DNA from: Megaleporinus macrocephalus
Taxonomy: Eukaryota; Chordata; Actinopteri; Characiformes; Anostomidae
Length of the DNA: 64,000 nt
Direction of reading: 5' to 3'
Assembly (NCBI GenBank): GCA_021613375.1
Contig: CM038708.1
Span: 31,477,559-31,541,558, forward strand
Part shown: positions 22,229 to 35,415 of the stretch, piece after piece
How the letters are laid out: each line of letters begins with the position of its first letter
How positions within the stretch are numbered: the stretch's first letter is position 1
Made by a program: the position numbers and the translations under genes
Notes under the pieces: generated by a model
Databases searched by the model: none
Told to the model about the DNA's origin: nothing
What the model saw: only the letters and a program-made list of their open reading frames with translations

Positions 22229-23607
22229 ACACTGCCCATAGAAAAAATGCCACACACTTCAATATTTGCTTTGATTACAATGTGCATTCGCCATCGCATT
22301 GCTGCAACAAACTCATACAACAGTGAAACATGTATTTCCATCCAGAGCATCCATGCATTCATGTTTAGTCTGTCATAAAGCATGTTTCTCAGAGTTTTAG
22401 CACCGTGGATCAGTATTTCAGCTTTTTTCTTGATTTAAGTGCAGAACCTGTTGTAACATCCTCTGACATACAGCTTGTAAGCATGTCTACTGAGTCTTGA
22501 AGGAATGGAAATGTGTAATTGCTCCCCAATTCACTCTTTGAGCCCAAAATGATCTTGTGTAATTAGAGAAGAAAAAATCCATTGATGGGATGACCTGGTC
22601 AACCATGTAGTCAGCTGGCTTCATTTTATTACCACAAAATGCTGCTAGGCAACTAAAGCAACCCCAGATCATAACACGGCCTCCAGAGGCTTCTACAGAG
22701 GGGTTATATATAGTTGCTTTCCAAAGTAAAACATGATTTTCATTTTTCTATATCATTTTAACATGACAGCTGTCATTCATATGCCAATGAGGTTTTAGGA
22801 TAAATGGGCCAATAGAAATGCCCCAACATCACTTGGAATAAAACCCTTTTCACTGTTTTTGGTCTTTTCTGTAAAGTTACTTTTTTGGAGATATTTATTT
22901 TATATGATGGCTGCATTACTTTATACACGTCCTTGCTTACCCTGATGTGCCCATCACTTCGGAATCTGGACTACATGATGGATTACATGAACTTTTCCAT
23001 CAGCATACGATCTTTATCCTCCCCCAGCAAAGTAAAGCCTTTTTCCTGATCAGCCTCACTAACTAATGGTTTTCTCATGACTTCACAACTGCTGAGTCCT
23101 AATTCTGTAAGTTCTCAACACATTATATGATGGGAAATGGTGTTTTCACTAATAAACACAGTCCTGGGTCCTACTGTTAGATATTACTATTTGACTTCAC
23201 CAAGTGTTTAACTGATCTCTGATCAGGGTCATTCAAGGCCATATTTCTTCTGCAAGGTTGATGGTTGTCCGCTGTCTGAGTTTAAGTAATAAATTGGAAA
23301 GGTTTTGATCAGGTTTTAAACCAATTCCAGTCATTTTAGTACCCCCTCAGCTGTTTTCTTTCTTTTGCTCGTTTGCAGACCATTAATTAGACTTTCTGAA
23401 ACACATTAACATCCTTTCCACGATCACAGGATTCATCTTCTCACATGGTAGTTTCAGAAATAATAAGCTACTCACTTCATCAGTTAGGGTTAAAATAACT
23501 GTTGCCAGTTGAACCATAATAATCACTGTAGTAATTATCCAATCAAAAGTTCTTAAGTATTTACTTATTTAAATTCAAATGATTATTTTGGCCGGGCAGT
23601 GTAGGTT
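22229..23607 (-). mobile_element. Tc1-like transposon remnant with nested MITE
   Basis: The ends are tacactgccc (left) and gggcagtgta (right), an inverted pair. Read on the minus strand, 22672 downwards gives MIWGCFSCLAAF, the MxWGCFS landmark of Tc1 transposase. The frame is broken elsewhere. The element is interrupted by MITE copy c at about 22703-22930. Total length without the MITE is about 1.15 kb, shorter than a full Tc1 element. Confidence 0.75.
22703..22930 (+). mobile_element. MITE family copy c, nested in the Tc1 remnant
   Basis: The left end is atatatagttgctttccaaa. Shared interior phrases are gggccaatagaaatgcccca, catcacttggaataaaa and ctgtaaagttacttttttgg. Its position shows that the MITE inserted after the Tc1 copy. 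Confidence 0.75.
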
Positions 23608-24111
23608 TAGGTTTTGAGATTATTGCACATGAGATTCTTCATTTAAAATTATAGATTGCCTCATCAATGGGTTTATAAATGTGTCTTCATGTTTTTATTT
23701 CACACAAAAGACCCAGAAATGCTGCTGATTTTAAAAGGGTGTGATTCTTTTCGCCTAGTAGAAAATACCCCCAAGCAGTTTAGTTGATGGGGACACTACT
23801 TCACTTAGCAAAATTAGTGTGTTTCACAGTACAAACAATCATGCTTAGAATGAATTAGAGGTCTTTGGAGACTACTTACTGTAAACAGCTGAAAACAGAG
23901 CACTTCAATCAACCTCCCTTGATCCCACGCCATGCGCTGTATAGTTTCCTAATAACCTACAGCTATCTGAAAGCTATTCCAGTGATTGCTCATTTTTAGC
24001 AAAGACAATTTGCTCACACTGTGCTGTGTTTTAATACCAGTGTGGAGGCATGTGGTGTTAACAATGGTTTCAAATCTACAATATCAACATCATTTCAATA
24101 ACTCTGAAAAA

Positions 24112-24171
24112 TGAACTTAAAAAAGAAAATCATGACTTTACAAGACTTTTGTTATATGCACTACTGAAACC
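24112..24171 (+). repeat. 60-bp direct repeat, left copy
   Basis: Nearly identical to 24510-24569 (shared stretch aaagaaaatcatgactttac and following bases; about three differences). The two copies are 398 bases apart and flank MITE copy d. Confidence 0.9.
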
Positions 24172-24192
24172 ACTCTGGCTGCAGATACTTGT

Positions 24193-24440
24193 ATTTTGTT
24201 GCTGTCTAAAGAAAAACTCAGTATCTGGCCATTTTAATTTTTCTACATAATTTGAAAACGACAGCTGCTGTTTACATTATGTATGAATTTAATTATAAAT
24301 GGACCAATGAGAATGCTGCAGAATAGCTTGGGAAGAAATCTGGTTCCACTGGCTTACATTAAAAGTAATGACAGGTTTTAAAGCTGTAAAGTTGTAATTT
24401 TAGAGATATGACAGTCCTGCACTACCTAACACGTGTTCGC
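24193..24440 (+). mobile_element. MITE family copy d
   Basis: The left end is ttgttgctgtctaaagaaaa. Shared interior phrases are gaaaacgacagctgctgttt, ggaccaatgagaatgctgca and ggcttacattaaaagtaatg. The right boundary is approximate. Confidence 0.7.
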
Positions 24441-24509
24441 ATGTCAAATTAAAATGTACTGTGTCTAGAATGAGGAATTCATAAATGCCTAAAGAAGCTG
24501 TACAGCAAG

Positions 24510-24569
24510 AGAAGTTAAAAAAGAAAATCATGACTTTACAAGACTTTTGTTAAATGCACTACTGGAACC
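24510..24569 (+). repeat. 60-bp direct repeat, right copy
   Basis: Partner of 24112-24171 on the other side of MITE copy d. Confidence 0.9.
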
Positions 24570-24593
24570 AGTAAATATATACAGTCATATATA

Positions 24594-26661
<2,068 letters not shown>

Positions 26662-26696
26662 TATATATATATATAATAACAGTTTTTGTATATATA

Positions 26697-26717
26697 TTAT
26701 TATTATTATTATTAGTT

Positions 26718-26762
<45 letters not shown>
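26697..26762. repeat. (TTA)n and (TA)n microsatellite
   Basis: A short TTA array runs into about 20 TA units, just after the right TIR of the Tc1-like element. Confidence 0.9.
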
Positions 26763-26764
<2 letters not shown>

Positions 26765-27054
26765 CAGTGACTGTAATCCTGTGTCCCTACAGTAACAGAC
26801 TAGTCATGAGGGAGGGTGATAGAAATGAACTCACATGCAACATATAACACAACAGCTTGTCCACTCAGTCTGTTCAGAAGTATTTTTGTGGGGTCTTCGC
26901 AGGGTCATCACGGGGTTATTGCAGGGCCGCTCATGTTATACAAGTCTAACTCCTATGTTTGAGTTTTGACAGAGTATTTTTTTCACACTCTGGCTAGTTC
27001 AGATTAAGAGGGGAGAAACGCTTGTGCGTCGTCGGCTCTGTGGGTACACCTGAC

Positions 27055-27127
27055 ACTCTGGTGGTCTAATGGCTAAGCCACTGGCCTTCTAGGTCAGAGA
27101 TTGTGGGTCTTAGTCCCACCTGGGGTG
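27055..27127 (+). pseudogene. tRNA-Arg(TCT)-like pseudogene or SINE head
   Basis: 73 bases fold as a tRNA. The acceptor arms ACTCTGG/CTGGGGT pair with wobbles, the D loop is TAATGGCTAA, the anticodon stem is CTGGC/GTCAG with loop CTTCTAG (anticodon TCT), and the T stem is GTGGG/CCCAC. It resembles vertebrate tRNA-Arg(CCT) in sequence. The T loop is TCTTAGT instead of TTCGAGT and the D stem is mismatched, so the B box is damaged and function is doubtful. Confidence 0.6.
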
Positions 27128-27279
27128 TGGAGCTAGCAGAGCGCTGAAGCATAACACTAAAATGTCTAATACGGTTAATACAATCAACATGAAACCTGAA
27201 TCAACTGTATTAATCAATAGGTAAGTAGATTTAGACTGAGACTGTATTGTGGTCACCTGTTTCTGATGATTCTTGGGTT

Positions 27280-27490
27280 TATATAAATGTGTTATTCAGT
27301 GTTTGTAGGTTTTCATTATCATTTAAACACGACCGCTGTTCTTTATATCCTATAAAAGGTTCATGGTGAACAGACCAATAGAAGTGCTACAAAATCAGTC
27401 TTTATATTAACTTGCATTAAAAGGTAAGAATTTTTTTGGCCTCTATAAAGTTATTGTAGACATTTAGTCTCTTGAGTACATAAGTAAAGT
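27280..27490 (+). mobile_element. MITE family copy e
   Basis: Shared interior phrases are gaccgctgttctttat, gaacagaccaatagaagtgc and taacttgcattaaaaggtaa. The terminus is poorly preserved and the boundaries are approximate. Confidence 0.6.
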
Positions 27491-27561
27491 AACACACATG
27501 GTTCAGAAAAAAAACACAGGTTGTTCTTTTACAGCTGACGGCTTAGCTGAGTCCATGGCGC

Positions 27562-28664
27562 CAGTAGGGGTGGGCAGATCAATCCAAATATCAACATTAT
27601 AATAGCGTGATGGGATCGATATTTTAGTGTACGTTTCTCTCCTCCACATTCAGTACTGTGCTTTCAGATCATTGTCCCTTCCGCCCCACCCTTTGGCGTG
27701 CCGTCATGTGACTGAGCTAACAGTTGAAGCAGGTAGAGAGAAGGAGGAGTGCAGTGGGGGGGTATTTAACACCAGAAAATGAAAATGTGGCAAAATGTAA
27801 TGTGAGCAAGAAGGCTGTTCAGTGTCGTGGCAACACCACAAATTTGTATCAACACATAAACACTCCGAACTACAAAAGTGAAGGGAGGAGGAGGGACACC
27901 CTTCAGAAAGACCAAGACCCCAGGCTCAGAGACAGAGGTCTCTACAATAGTAGTTTCAGAGAGTCTCAGAGTATCCAGGTAGCTCATACAGTGGGTAAAG
28001 TAACATTACTTCATGTGTAGTAGTGAAAGTAGTTGTACATTGTTGGAGGTATGTGGCTGAATATAATAACTCTTCTGTTAACTGTGAAAGAGACCCTATC
28101 GACCCCTTCAAAGTTTGTAAACAAACATGACATCACAGAGCTGTGAGCGCTGCTTGGCAACAGGAGGTTAGTATTTTTACCATTGGTTCAATGGTAACAG
28201 CTTTAGTTTAACTATTATTTCTCCTTATGCACTTTATAAATGTCCCGCTTGTATGTTTATAGATGCTCAAATTATTATTCATCTGGCAATGGGTTGAAAT
28301 GTTCATCACATCACATCCTTTTATAAATAAAATAGGAGACGGCAATGACTGCAGGCTGCTAAAAGATTTAACTCTTTGTTATTAAGAGAGACGACTCTGC
28401 TTGTTTTATGAAAAAAATATTCTTTGTCCATTATAAAATGTGTCTATTACTAATAATATAAATACAGTTGTTATTAGTATAACAAACTCAAACAAGTTAA
28501 TATCTGCTACATATAGATTTTGTATTTATGTAGTGTTTAAATAGACTTTAGTTTATGTCACCTAGGTGATTCCCCATTGGTATCAGTATCAGTATCTGTG
28601 ATACTAGCCCTGTATTTACTTTGTATCGGATCGATACCAAATTTTGCAGTAACGCACACCACTA
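27562..28664 (+). mobile_element. hAT remnant with a BED-finger fragment
   Basis: The left end is cagtaggggtgggcagatca and the right end is ttgcagtaacgcacaccac, an imperfect inverted pair of hAT type. 27733-27885 encodes GYLTPENENVAKCNVSKKAV then CRGNTTNLYQHINTP. This matches the ZBED/hAT BED finger (CxxC...H...H), with the second cysteine changed to serine and the last histidine changed to asparagine. No catalytic domain remains. Confidence 0.7.
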
Positions 28665-29891
28665 TCCATCAGACCGAACCATGGCACCCAGACTGTCTCA
28701 GACACCAAACAAGTAAACATACAAAAGCCAATAATAATAATCAATAAAGAAAATTATTTAGCCAAATTATCTTAATGCCTTCCTTTTAGCGTACATCTTT
28801 AAAAATCGTCTCTAAAATAAATTTTTCATGCACTGGTTTATTCCTGTATACCAACAGTGGATGTATAACAATAAAAGCTAACTTTTCTACACAGACATCT
28901 ACTTTTTAATTATCACTTATGTGGACCTCTATGTGGTGAAACATACTACTGTGGTTCTAGTGAAATAGAAATAAAACTTCTGTTTATTTTCTCCATAGAC
29001 ATCCAGCACCCAGCTAGAGACGCCTTTGCCATTTAAAGACCTCTGCTTAACAATAATAACGCATGAAGGCATTTTCAATTTTGACTTGCTCACATTTTCC
29101 ATGCTCTCTATGTAAGTACGGCCCAAACTGCACCAGGCCTTGTTCTGCCTAACTGGCCCAAACTGCTGAAGGCTTGATTAGGCTGATAGAGCTTGAACCC
29201 GCTCATCACTGCTTGCGGCTGGTTTATTATTTTAAAATGTAGTTGGTAGATTGTTCACTTGATTAGGATGAAATAGAAAAGAAAGCAAGCTCAATGTTTG
29301 TTTGTTAATTGCTTTTTCAAGGGTCCAAGCACATAACAGAGACAAAAGAGACACTATTGTAATTGTCAGGGGTTTTTTTTCTTCTTCTTCTTCTTCTTCT
29401 TATTATTATTATTATTATTGTTTTTCTCGGGGCTAAAACGCAATGTTGAGCAAAAACAGTAAGGCCCAGAAACACACAAGGTCACAAGGTACAGCAGGTG
29501 TGAAATGACACTCATTGGCCTGATGGTGGCGCCTTACAGAGCATGACTTGCTGAGGTAAACGCTGCCCGAGCACATGTAGGATTTTGTCGCCTTCATGTG
29601 GACATTAAAGGAATTGCAAGCCTTCACAGACCTCATTAAAAAAACGTTTCTCTGAAAAAGCATTTTCTTTACCCAACGTCCAAACATAACCAGCCAACGA
29701 GGCAGGCGTCTGAAGTTTAAATCTTTATTTCGCACTGTGATGATAATGCAGTTAACAAGTAATAGAAGTTTATAACACTTACAGATTCATGTTATAACAG
29801 CCTCGTAGCTGTTCTATAAAACTAAAGATGAAAACTCTAGACGCGTTCCGGATAACATATTTCACAGAGGGCTACACAGAAGCCTTGCCAT

Positions 29892-29981
<90 letters not shown>

Positions 29982-31270
29982 TTGTCCTTTATTACAGCCT
30001 GTCATTTTTCCGGAGATGAGTTTTCTAAGTTTTTCATAGCAATCTGAGAGGATGCTTATCCGTACTCCTTACAAACATCTCTAAACTTCAGGCCTTGAGG
30101 TTGGTCACAGTTTCTGCTTCTTACGATCCATGTACTCCCTGCTTTGAGTGACTCTATAACTTAATTAAGTTTACAGCAGTACCATAACACACATACTACC
30201 ACTGGAACTTCTCCAAATGTGGTGACATTTCTTTAAGCAGAACTCAAACATGCTAACCAGTACATCACCAGCAATCACAGCTTTGAACAGTTACAATCTC
30301 AGCATTTTCATCAAAACACAGAAAAAAAATCAGTAGTGACAGTTACACTGATTTTTAGACACACTTAGTTACCAACAATGGGATCTGCATGCTCTACAAC
30401 TGAATAAAGTTTTTATTTAAAATATAAAGCCACAATAAATCTTAAACACAACTTCAAAAATATTATTTAAGAAACAACAAAAAGTGTAAGCCCATCACCT
30501 CCTATTAGCAGTGACCCTAGAATTAGTGGTCTCCATGTCTCCTCCTGGAGAGCTACTGTTAGCAGAGCCAAACACACCTGCTCCAGCTAATCAACCTTTT
30601 CAGGCTGCCTGGATCAGATCAGTATTAGAGGAAAGTGAGAAGAGGCGGGGCAGCTCACTGGAGACAGGCTGGAACTGAACTCTGCAACTCTCCAACAAGA
30701 AGGTTGGAAACCACTGCTATAAATGATTGTGTGTATTGCTGCTGTCTGAACCAAACCTTATATCTCCAAATAAATACATTTGTAATGTAATGTAATGTAC
30801 TTTTTATGTAAGCCAGTAAAACAGCTATTTTTCTTTTGGCCCATATGATCATATTTACACACAGAGGTTTTGTTCTGGCGGCTGTGATATATTCAATTTC
30901 TTACAACCTCAGTCAATGTCTTGGGTTGAAATAAATCATACATACATAATACTTAAGGTTTGAATACTTAATTGTTTTTAATTAGCTTTTTAACTTTCGG
31001 ACCACATTTTAAACTAATTTCAAAATGTTTAATATAATAAGTAGAGCAATGACCATCCAAGTTTACAACTTTTTTTATTTCTTTATTTAGTCCATCTGAA
31101 TATTTATAATCGACAGACAATGTTCATGTCTTTTGTCTCTTTTTCATTCTGAAAGTACGCCGTGTCGCTCCTCCACTGGTGCTGAAATTCACATCATGGA
31201 ACCACTTCCACACACTTAATCACACACAAATGTGCTGCACACACACACTCGGACTGCGGAGTAAATAAAG
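28665..31270. other. Intergenic DNA between sdr16c5 repeats and chchd7
   Basis: No gene is supported. It contains (TTC)n/(TTA)n at 29382-29419, (AT)n at 29895-29974 and a palindromic fish repeat at about 30525-30725 (gtggtctccatgtctcctcc at the left, gttggaaaccactgc at the right, inverted similarity). The rest is AT-rich. Confidence 0.55.
29895..29974. repeat. (AT)n microsatellite
   Basis: About 40 AT units. Confidence 0.95.
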
Positions 31271-31273
31271 TCT

Positions 31274-31279
31274 TTTATT
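31274..31279 (-). terminator. chchd7 polyadenylation signal
   Basis: AATAAA on the minus strand, about 135 bases after the chchd7 stop codon. Confidence 0.65.
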
Positions 31280-31411
31280 CTTCCTTTTTAAAAGGATGCT
31301 GTCATCCACACATACTGCACCTTCTACAAGGCACAATATTTGCCCCACTAATAAAAGTGAAGCACAGTGGAAGAGCACTCTGGGAAACGGAGTTCACTGT
31401 GTGTCTATGTG

Positions 31412-31517
31412 TTAGTAGGGCTTCACTCCTAGAGCAGCTATTATTTCCTCCCTCTCTTTAGCTGTAGGCATGTCTGGCTTTATTCCTTCACGCCTGCGTT
31501 GTAGCATTACACCATGC

Positions 31518-31587
<70 letters not shown>

Positions 31588-33010
31588 TCATTACATACTC
31601 AAAGAGTACAATAAAGTCTTTACATAAACAATGTGTATTGTCATTACAGCATAAGCCTTTAATAAACACATTAATTAATATTGGTATGAACTTACTTCAC
31701 TGGATAACTAACCTTACATCACAATAATCAAGTATTTATTATTAAATAATAATAACAATAATACAGTAATACATGAATAAAGTATTTTTTGTACTATTGG
31801 AAGTATTTTTCCCCACTACAATCAGATTTTTGCAATTATCTCATTATTCATGTGGTCATGTACGCAGCATACTCCAATAACAATATCTGATAAGGAGAGC
31901 TGTATTTCAGCTCAGTAACCAAATTTCTCAGCCCACATATACTTTTACTGTTACTTTTACTCAGTCTGTATATGTGTGAAAACAAACAACAATACTGGAA
32001 ATTAGTGACGCTGAAACCAAGTACATGTTTGAAAAAATTAAGGATTTAATATTTTAGATAACGTTCATATTTTGTGTGAAGTGAAGTGATGTCTTTTTTA
32101 AAAGCCATAGCATGAAGTTTGGTTATGTAATCTTTGTCAAATCTTCTTCAGTGAGTTTAGTGGCCGGTTTCAAAATAGAAATCGATTACTGCCAGACTCA
32201 TATAGACCTGTAGTTGTCTCATTGTCTGATTACTTGAGTGCATGGAAAGGAGTTGAATTTACAGTGGATATTCAAACAATTTATCATGACATGACAGAGC
32301 TTTGCACAGATCCAAGCTAGCTTACATTGCCTGACAATTGTTTTGTTGACTAAAACTCAGCAGTAAGTCTGTGTATATGGCTCCAGCTTAACAAAAATGA
32401 GTGAATGTAAACAATGCGTTGTTTAAATGAGAGAACAAAATTGACTCTGTACATGTCCTGTGAAGTAAAACAGCTTCCACCTGTAATTTAGCACCAACCA
32501 AACTTTTTTTATATCAAAAATAAAATGTAAATAAATCTAAACATTAGCTTGAAAAGCTCCACCTGATAGCTCTAATTTCACTCAAAATGTGACAGACGTT
32601 TAACTGGATATAGATACAGTACTCACCCAGTACTTTCTGCAATTCTTATACTTCAAGAAGTAAGCAGAGCACATGTCCTTATTGTAGTTATATGCATCCA
32701 GGCACTTTTGTGAACCATCACTCTCCTGCACACAGAAGCAAAGATTAAGCACATTTCCAGAAGAAGAGGAATTTCACAAAGTGCTTAAACATCTACTTAT
32801 TTTTTTTTCTTTTCTACTCACTGAAATTACATTTAACTGGGCATCTATAGTAGATTTGAGCAATCCTGCACCCTGACAGTATTTTAGAATCACTTTCTAT
32901 ACCGTCAAGCAACAGTACAGGCTTCTACTACGCCAAACTCACAGACTGACCTCAATGCAGGGGTTGCTGTCGACGTTACGAACTTTTCGAGCATTTGATT
33001 TGTCGTTCAT
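31412..33010 (-). CDS. chchd7: Coiled-coil-helix-coiled-coil-helix domain protein 7, 3 coding exons
   Basis: Small twin-CX9C mitochondrial protein of the COX-assembly-factor type (intermembrane space by family knowledge). Coding exons on the minus strand are 33010-32951 (60 nt), 32725-32627 (99 nt) and 31516-31412 (105 nt). All junctions are phase 0, with donors gag|gtcagt and tgg|gtgagt. They yield 87 aa; human CHCHD7 is 85 aa. Cysteines are Cys18, Cys28, Cys39 and Cys49, the CX9C pairs being Cys28 (KCLDAYN) with Cys18, and Cys39 (MCSAYF) with Cys49 (NCRKYW). The last exon has [18 protein letters not shown], close to the human C-terminus. The ATG at 33008-33010 follows an acceptor at about 33035. 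The (CT)n tract of the last intron serves as its polypyrimidine tract. The gene is head-to-head with plag1, as in mammals. Confidence 0.95.
31521..31586 (-). repeat. (GA)n / (CT)n microsatellite at the chchd7 3' splice site
   Basis: About 32 GA units on the plus strand. Read in the sense of chchd7 this is a (TC)n run ending five bases before the cacacacag acceptor of the last exon. Confidence 0.95.
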
Positions 33011-33034
33011 CCTTTAGACACATCCGTCTAACCT

Positions 33035-34753
33035 GGAAAACCAGAGTTCAGTATAACCACCCAATCTCGACAATTAACACAGTGAGAACAAACACATACA
33101 AGGTGAAAACTTTTAACACTTTATCAATTATTTCATTTGTTTCAGATATCATAACTATTTCATTCAAACATAATTAATACTTCTACTAAGAGTAATGTTT
33201 ACTATGTATGAACAACAACATCAGAATCATATTGGTAATGGCACACAATTGGCTAAAATATCAGCAGCAGCTCTGGACAGATTATTAGATTACACCAATG
33301 TATGATGAAGATGATGTTGTACTTCAGAGAAGCAGAACTTTGCGGTGACGCTGGGCTACTGCTCTAAAATGCCAACATTGTATTAATGTGTTTGTAACAT
33401 TAGAAAAGTAAATTTTACTACATTTTTAAAATATGTTTTTCAGCAAATACTGAGTACTGATGCCTATACAAAACACACACTCATGATCTAACTCAGGCTG
33501 CCCAAACATTGCGAATTTGTTGCGATCGTTCTTTTGACCTGATGGTGGCAGAAGTACTGTAGGCCTACAATTATTTTTTCTTTTACAATAAACCTGCAAA
33601 TGAATGTACTGAAGGACATTTAGCATGACTACACACAAACAGTGTAGTTGATAGGGTTACAAGCGGCAATTTCATAATACTTTTTAAATACTTTTTCATC
33701 AAGAGTCATAGTTAATGTGTGATTTGTATGTCAAAACACTCTAAGCATATATTAAAATACTATGAAACAATAGAAATTCAGGAATTTATCCAAGCAAAAT
33801 TTTGTACTATTTACTTTTTAGTATATCGTTGCTGTCCAATGAAAAACATGTGTATCCATTTTTGAGTTATCTACATCATTAGAAAATGCCAATTGTCGTT
33901 TACATTGTGTGAATATTTTATGATGAATAGACCAATAGAACTGCTCCAAATCAACTAGGAAAAAATTCAGTTCTCTGCTGTAAAGAGAGTACTATTTATT
34001 GTACAAAGTTAGTTTTTCATGTTTTGAAAACTGAATACTAAATCATTAATGAATACGTTTGGCAAAGAATGGATGTTCCTTGGGCTCCTATGAAAAATGT
34101 TTGTTACAACTCTGATCTAGGCCAACAACATAAAACGGTAGGGTTAGTGGAGACTGGAGAACTGGAGGGGGCAGACAACATGCTCCAGTTGTTGACGGTT
34201 GCTGGTGCCAGAGTAGCCCAAGCAGACTTCTCAAATCCGACTGAAATGTTCGTATAGTAGCTTTGCTGCACTGAACAACAAACTTCCAACAGATATCATT
34301 ACGGAAAAGATCAACTAAGTTCAATATATTTAAAATGTATGATATAAGGTTTACCTTACAATTACACAGTACTAACCTGGCGGTTCATTCATTCTGACCT
34401 TCAGCTACTGTTTACAAGTACACGCTGAAGTTGGCTAGGCTACAGCTAACAGTCACTGAAATGAACTAACAATGAAACAACACTGGGGGAAATTTTTCGA
34501 CTGGAGAACAAACTGTGGCTTTAATTTCAGAATTCATTCATGCACTCAAAGAGACAAGCTTACAAACCCAGCGTCAATATGAGCTAGTTAGCGCCTCTGC
34601 TAATGTGTGCTAGCCACTTTTAGAGGCTCAGAGCTGGGAGGCAGTGTGAGCTTTAGCTTTACCCGAGTGAGTGCTTCACTCCTCTCTGGAGCTAATAATA
34701 TAACCTACAAACACTGTCCCAGTTAAAGACCCACATGTTCTCCATAACTCACC
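33035..34753 (-). other. chchd7 5' intron with MITE copy f
   Basis: This is the intron between a likely non-coding exon 1 (donor ttcg|gtgagt at 34752) and the ATG exon (acceptor ttttccag at about 33035). It contains MITE copy f at 33821-34065 (gtatatcgttgctgtccaat, gaccaatagaactgctccaa). No other exon was seen. Confidence 0.6.
33821..34065 (+). mobile_element. MITE family copy f
   Basis: The left end gtatatcgttgctgtccaat matches the family terminus at 18 or more positions. Shared interior phrases are tgtcgtttacattgtgtgaa, atgatgaatagaccaataga and aatcaactaggaaaaaa. The right end is unclear. Confidence 0.8.
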
Positions 34754-35273
34754 GAATAGTGCAGAGTAGTCCGTACAGACGGAGGACGTCAGAGGAGTGT
34801 CTGCGCTCTTACATCTCTGAGTTTGAGACTGAGCTGCTTTCCCCCTCCTGTCAGAGAGGACGTCATACGAGACACACACACACACACATATATATACACA
34901 CTACACACAGCACAACCGAACACACGAGTACCGTACAAAAAAAAGCCTCGCTGACAGACAGAGCAACTGACCAACAGGCAGCGACTCTAGGCAAACAAAC
35001 CGGTTGACGGACTCCTCCTTCGGCCACTGGAACGCAGCTCGGGCAGCTTTAAAGCCCACCTATCGCTTCAAACGCTGGCTAAAGTGAAGTCACGGCGATT
35101 GACAGAGCTGCCGGCGAGTCTGGACATTCTGAACCTCAGTGGCGCTCTGTCGGGGACGGTTAGACGTAGGAGTGACAGGTGGCTCGGCCAATCAGAAGCC
35201 GCTGGTGGGCGTGGCGTGTGGGTAGGCGTGGCGAAGGCTGTGTTCGGCTGCACCGCAGCGCATAGCCTACACA
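34753..35273. promoter_or_regulatory. Shared chchd7/plag1 head-to-head promoter region
   Basis: The probable chchd7 non-coding exon 1 (minus, about 34753-34880, donor strong) and the plag1 exon ending at 35415 diverge from this 400-500-base interval, which becomes GC/CpG-rich towards plag1. Two CRE-like TGACGTCC motifs lie on the minus strand at about 34785-34792 and 34858-34865. No TATA box is evident. Start sites are not defined. Confidence 0.55.
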
Positions 35274-35415
35274 ATGGCTGCTGGAAAGAGGAGAAAGCAA
35301 ACAATTTTCAGGCCCGCCGCGTCCAGCAAAAAATATGAGAAAAAAATTATTAAAAATTCGGAGAACAGTTGAAAGTCGAGAAAAACGCCCTAGAAAGGAT
35401 GTTAAGGCTCCCACG
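35274..35415 (+). other. Probable plag1 non-coding first exon
   Basis: It ends in a strong donor (cccacg|gtaagt, exon end 35415). It carries an upstream ATG at 35274 opening a 32-codon frame (MAAGKRRKQTIF...) that stops at 35370-35372 inside the exon. A second upstream ATG at 35335 runs open to the donor. These could be uORFs or could belong to an unrecognised short coding exon. The assignment to plag1 rests on position and on the acceptor at 43470. Confidence 0.45.
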
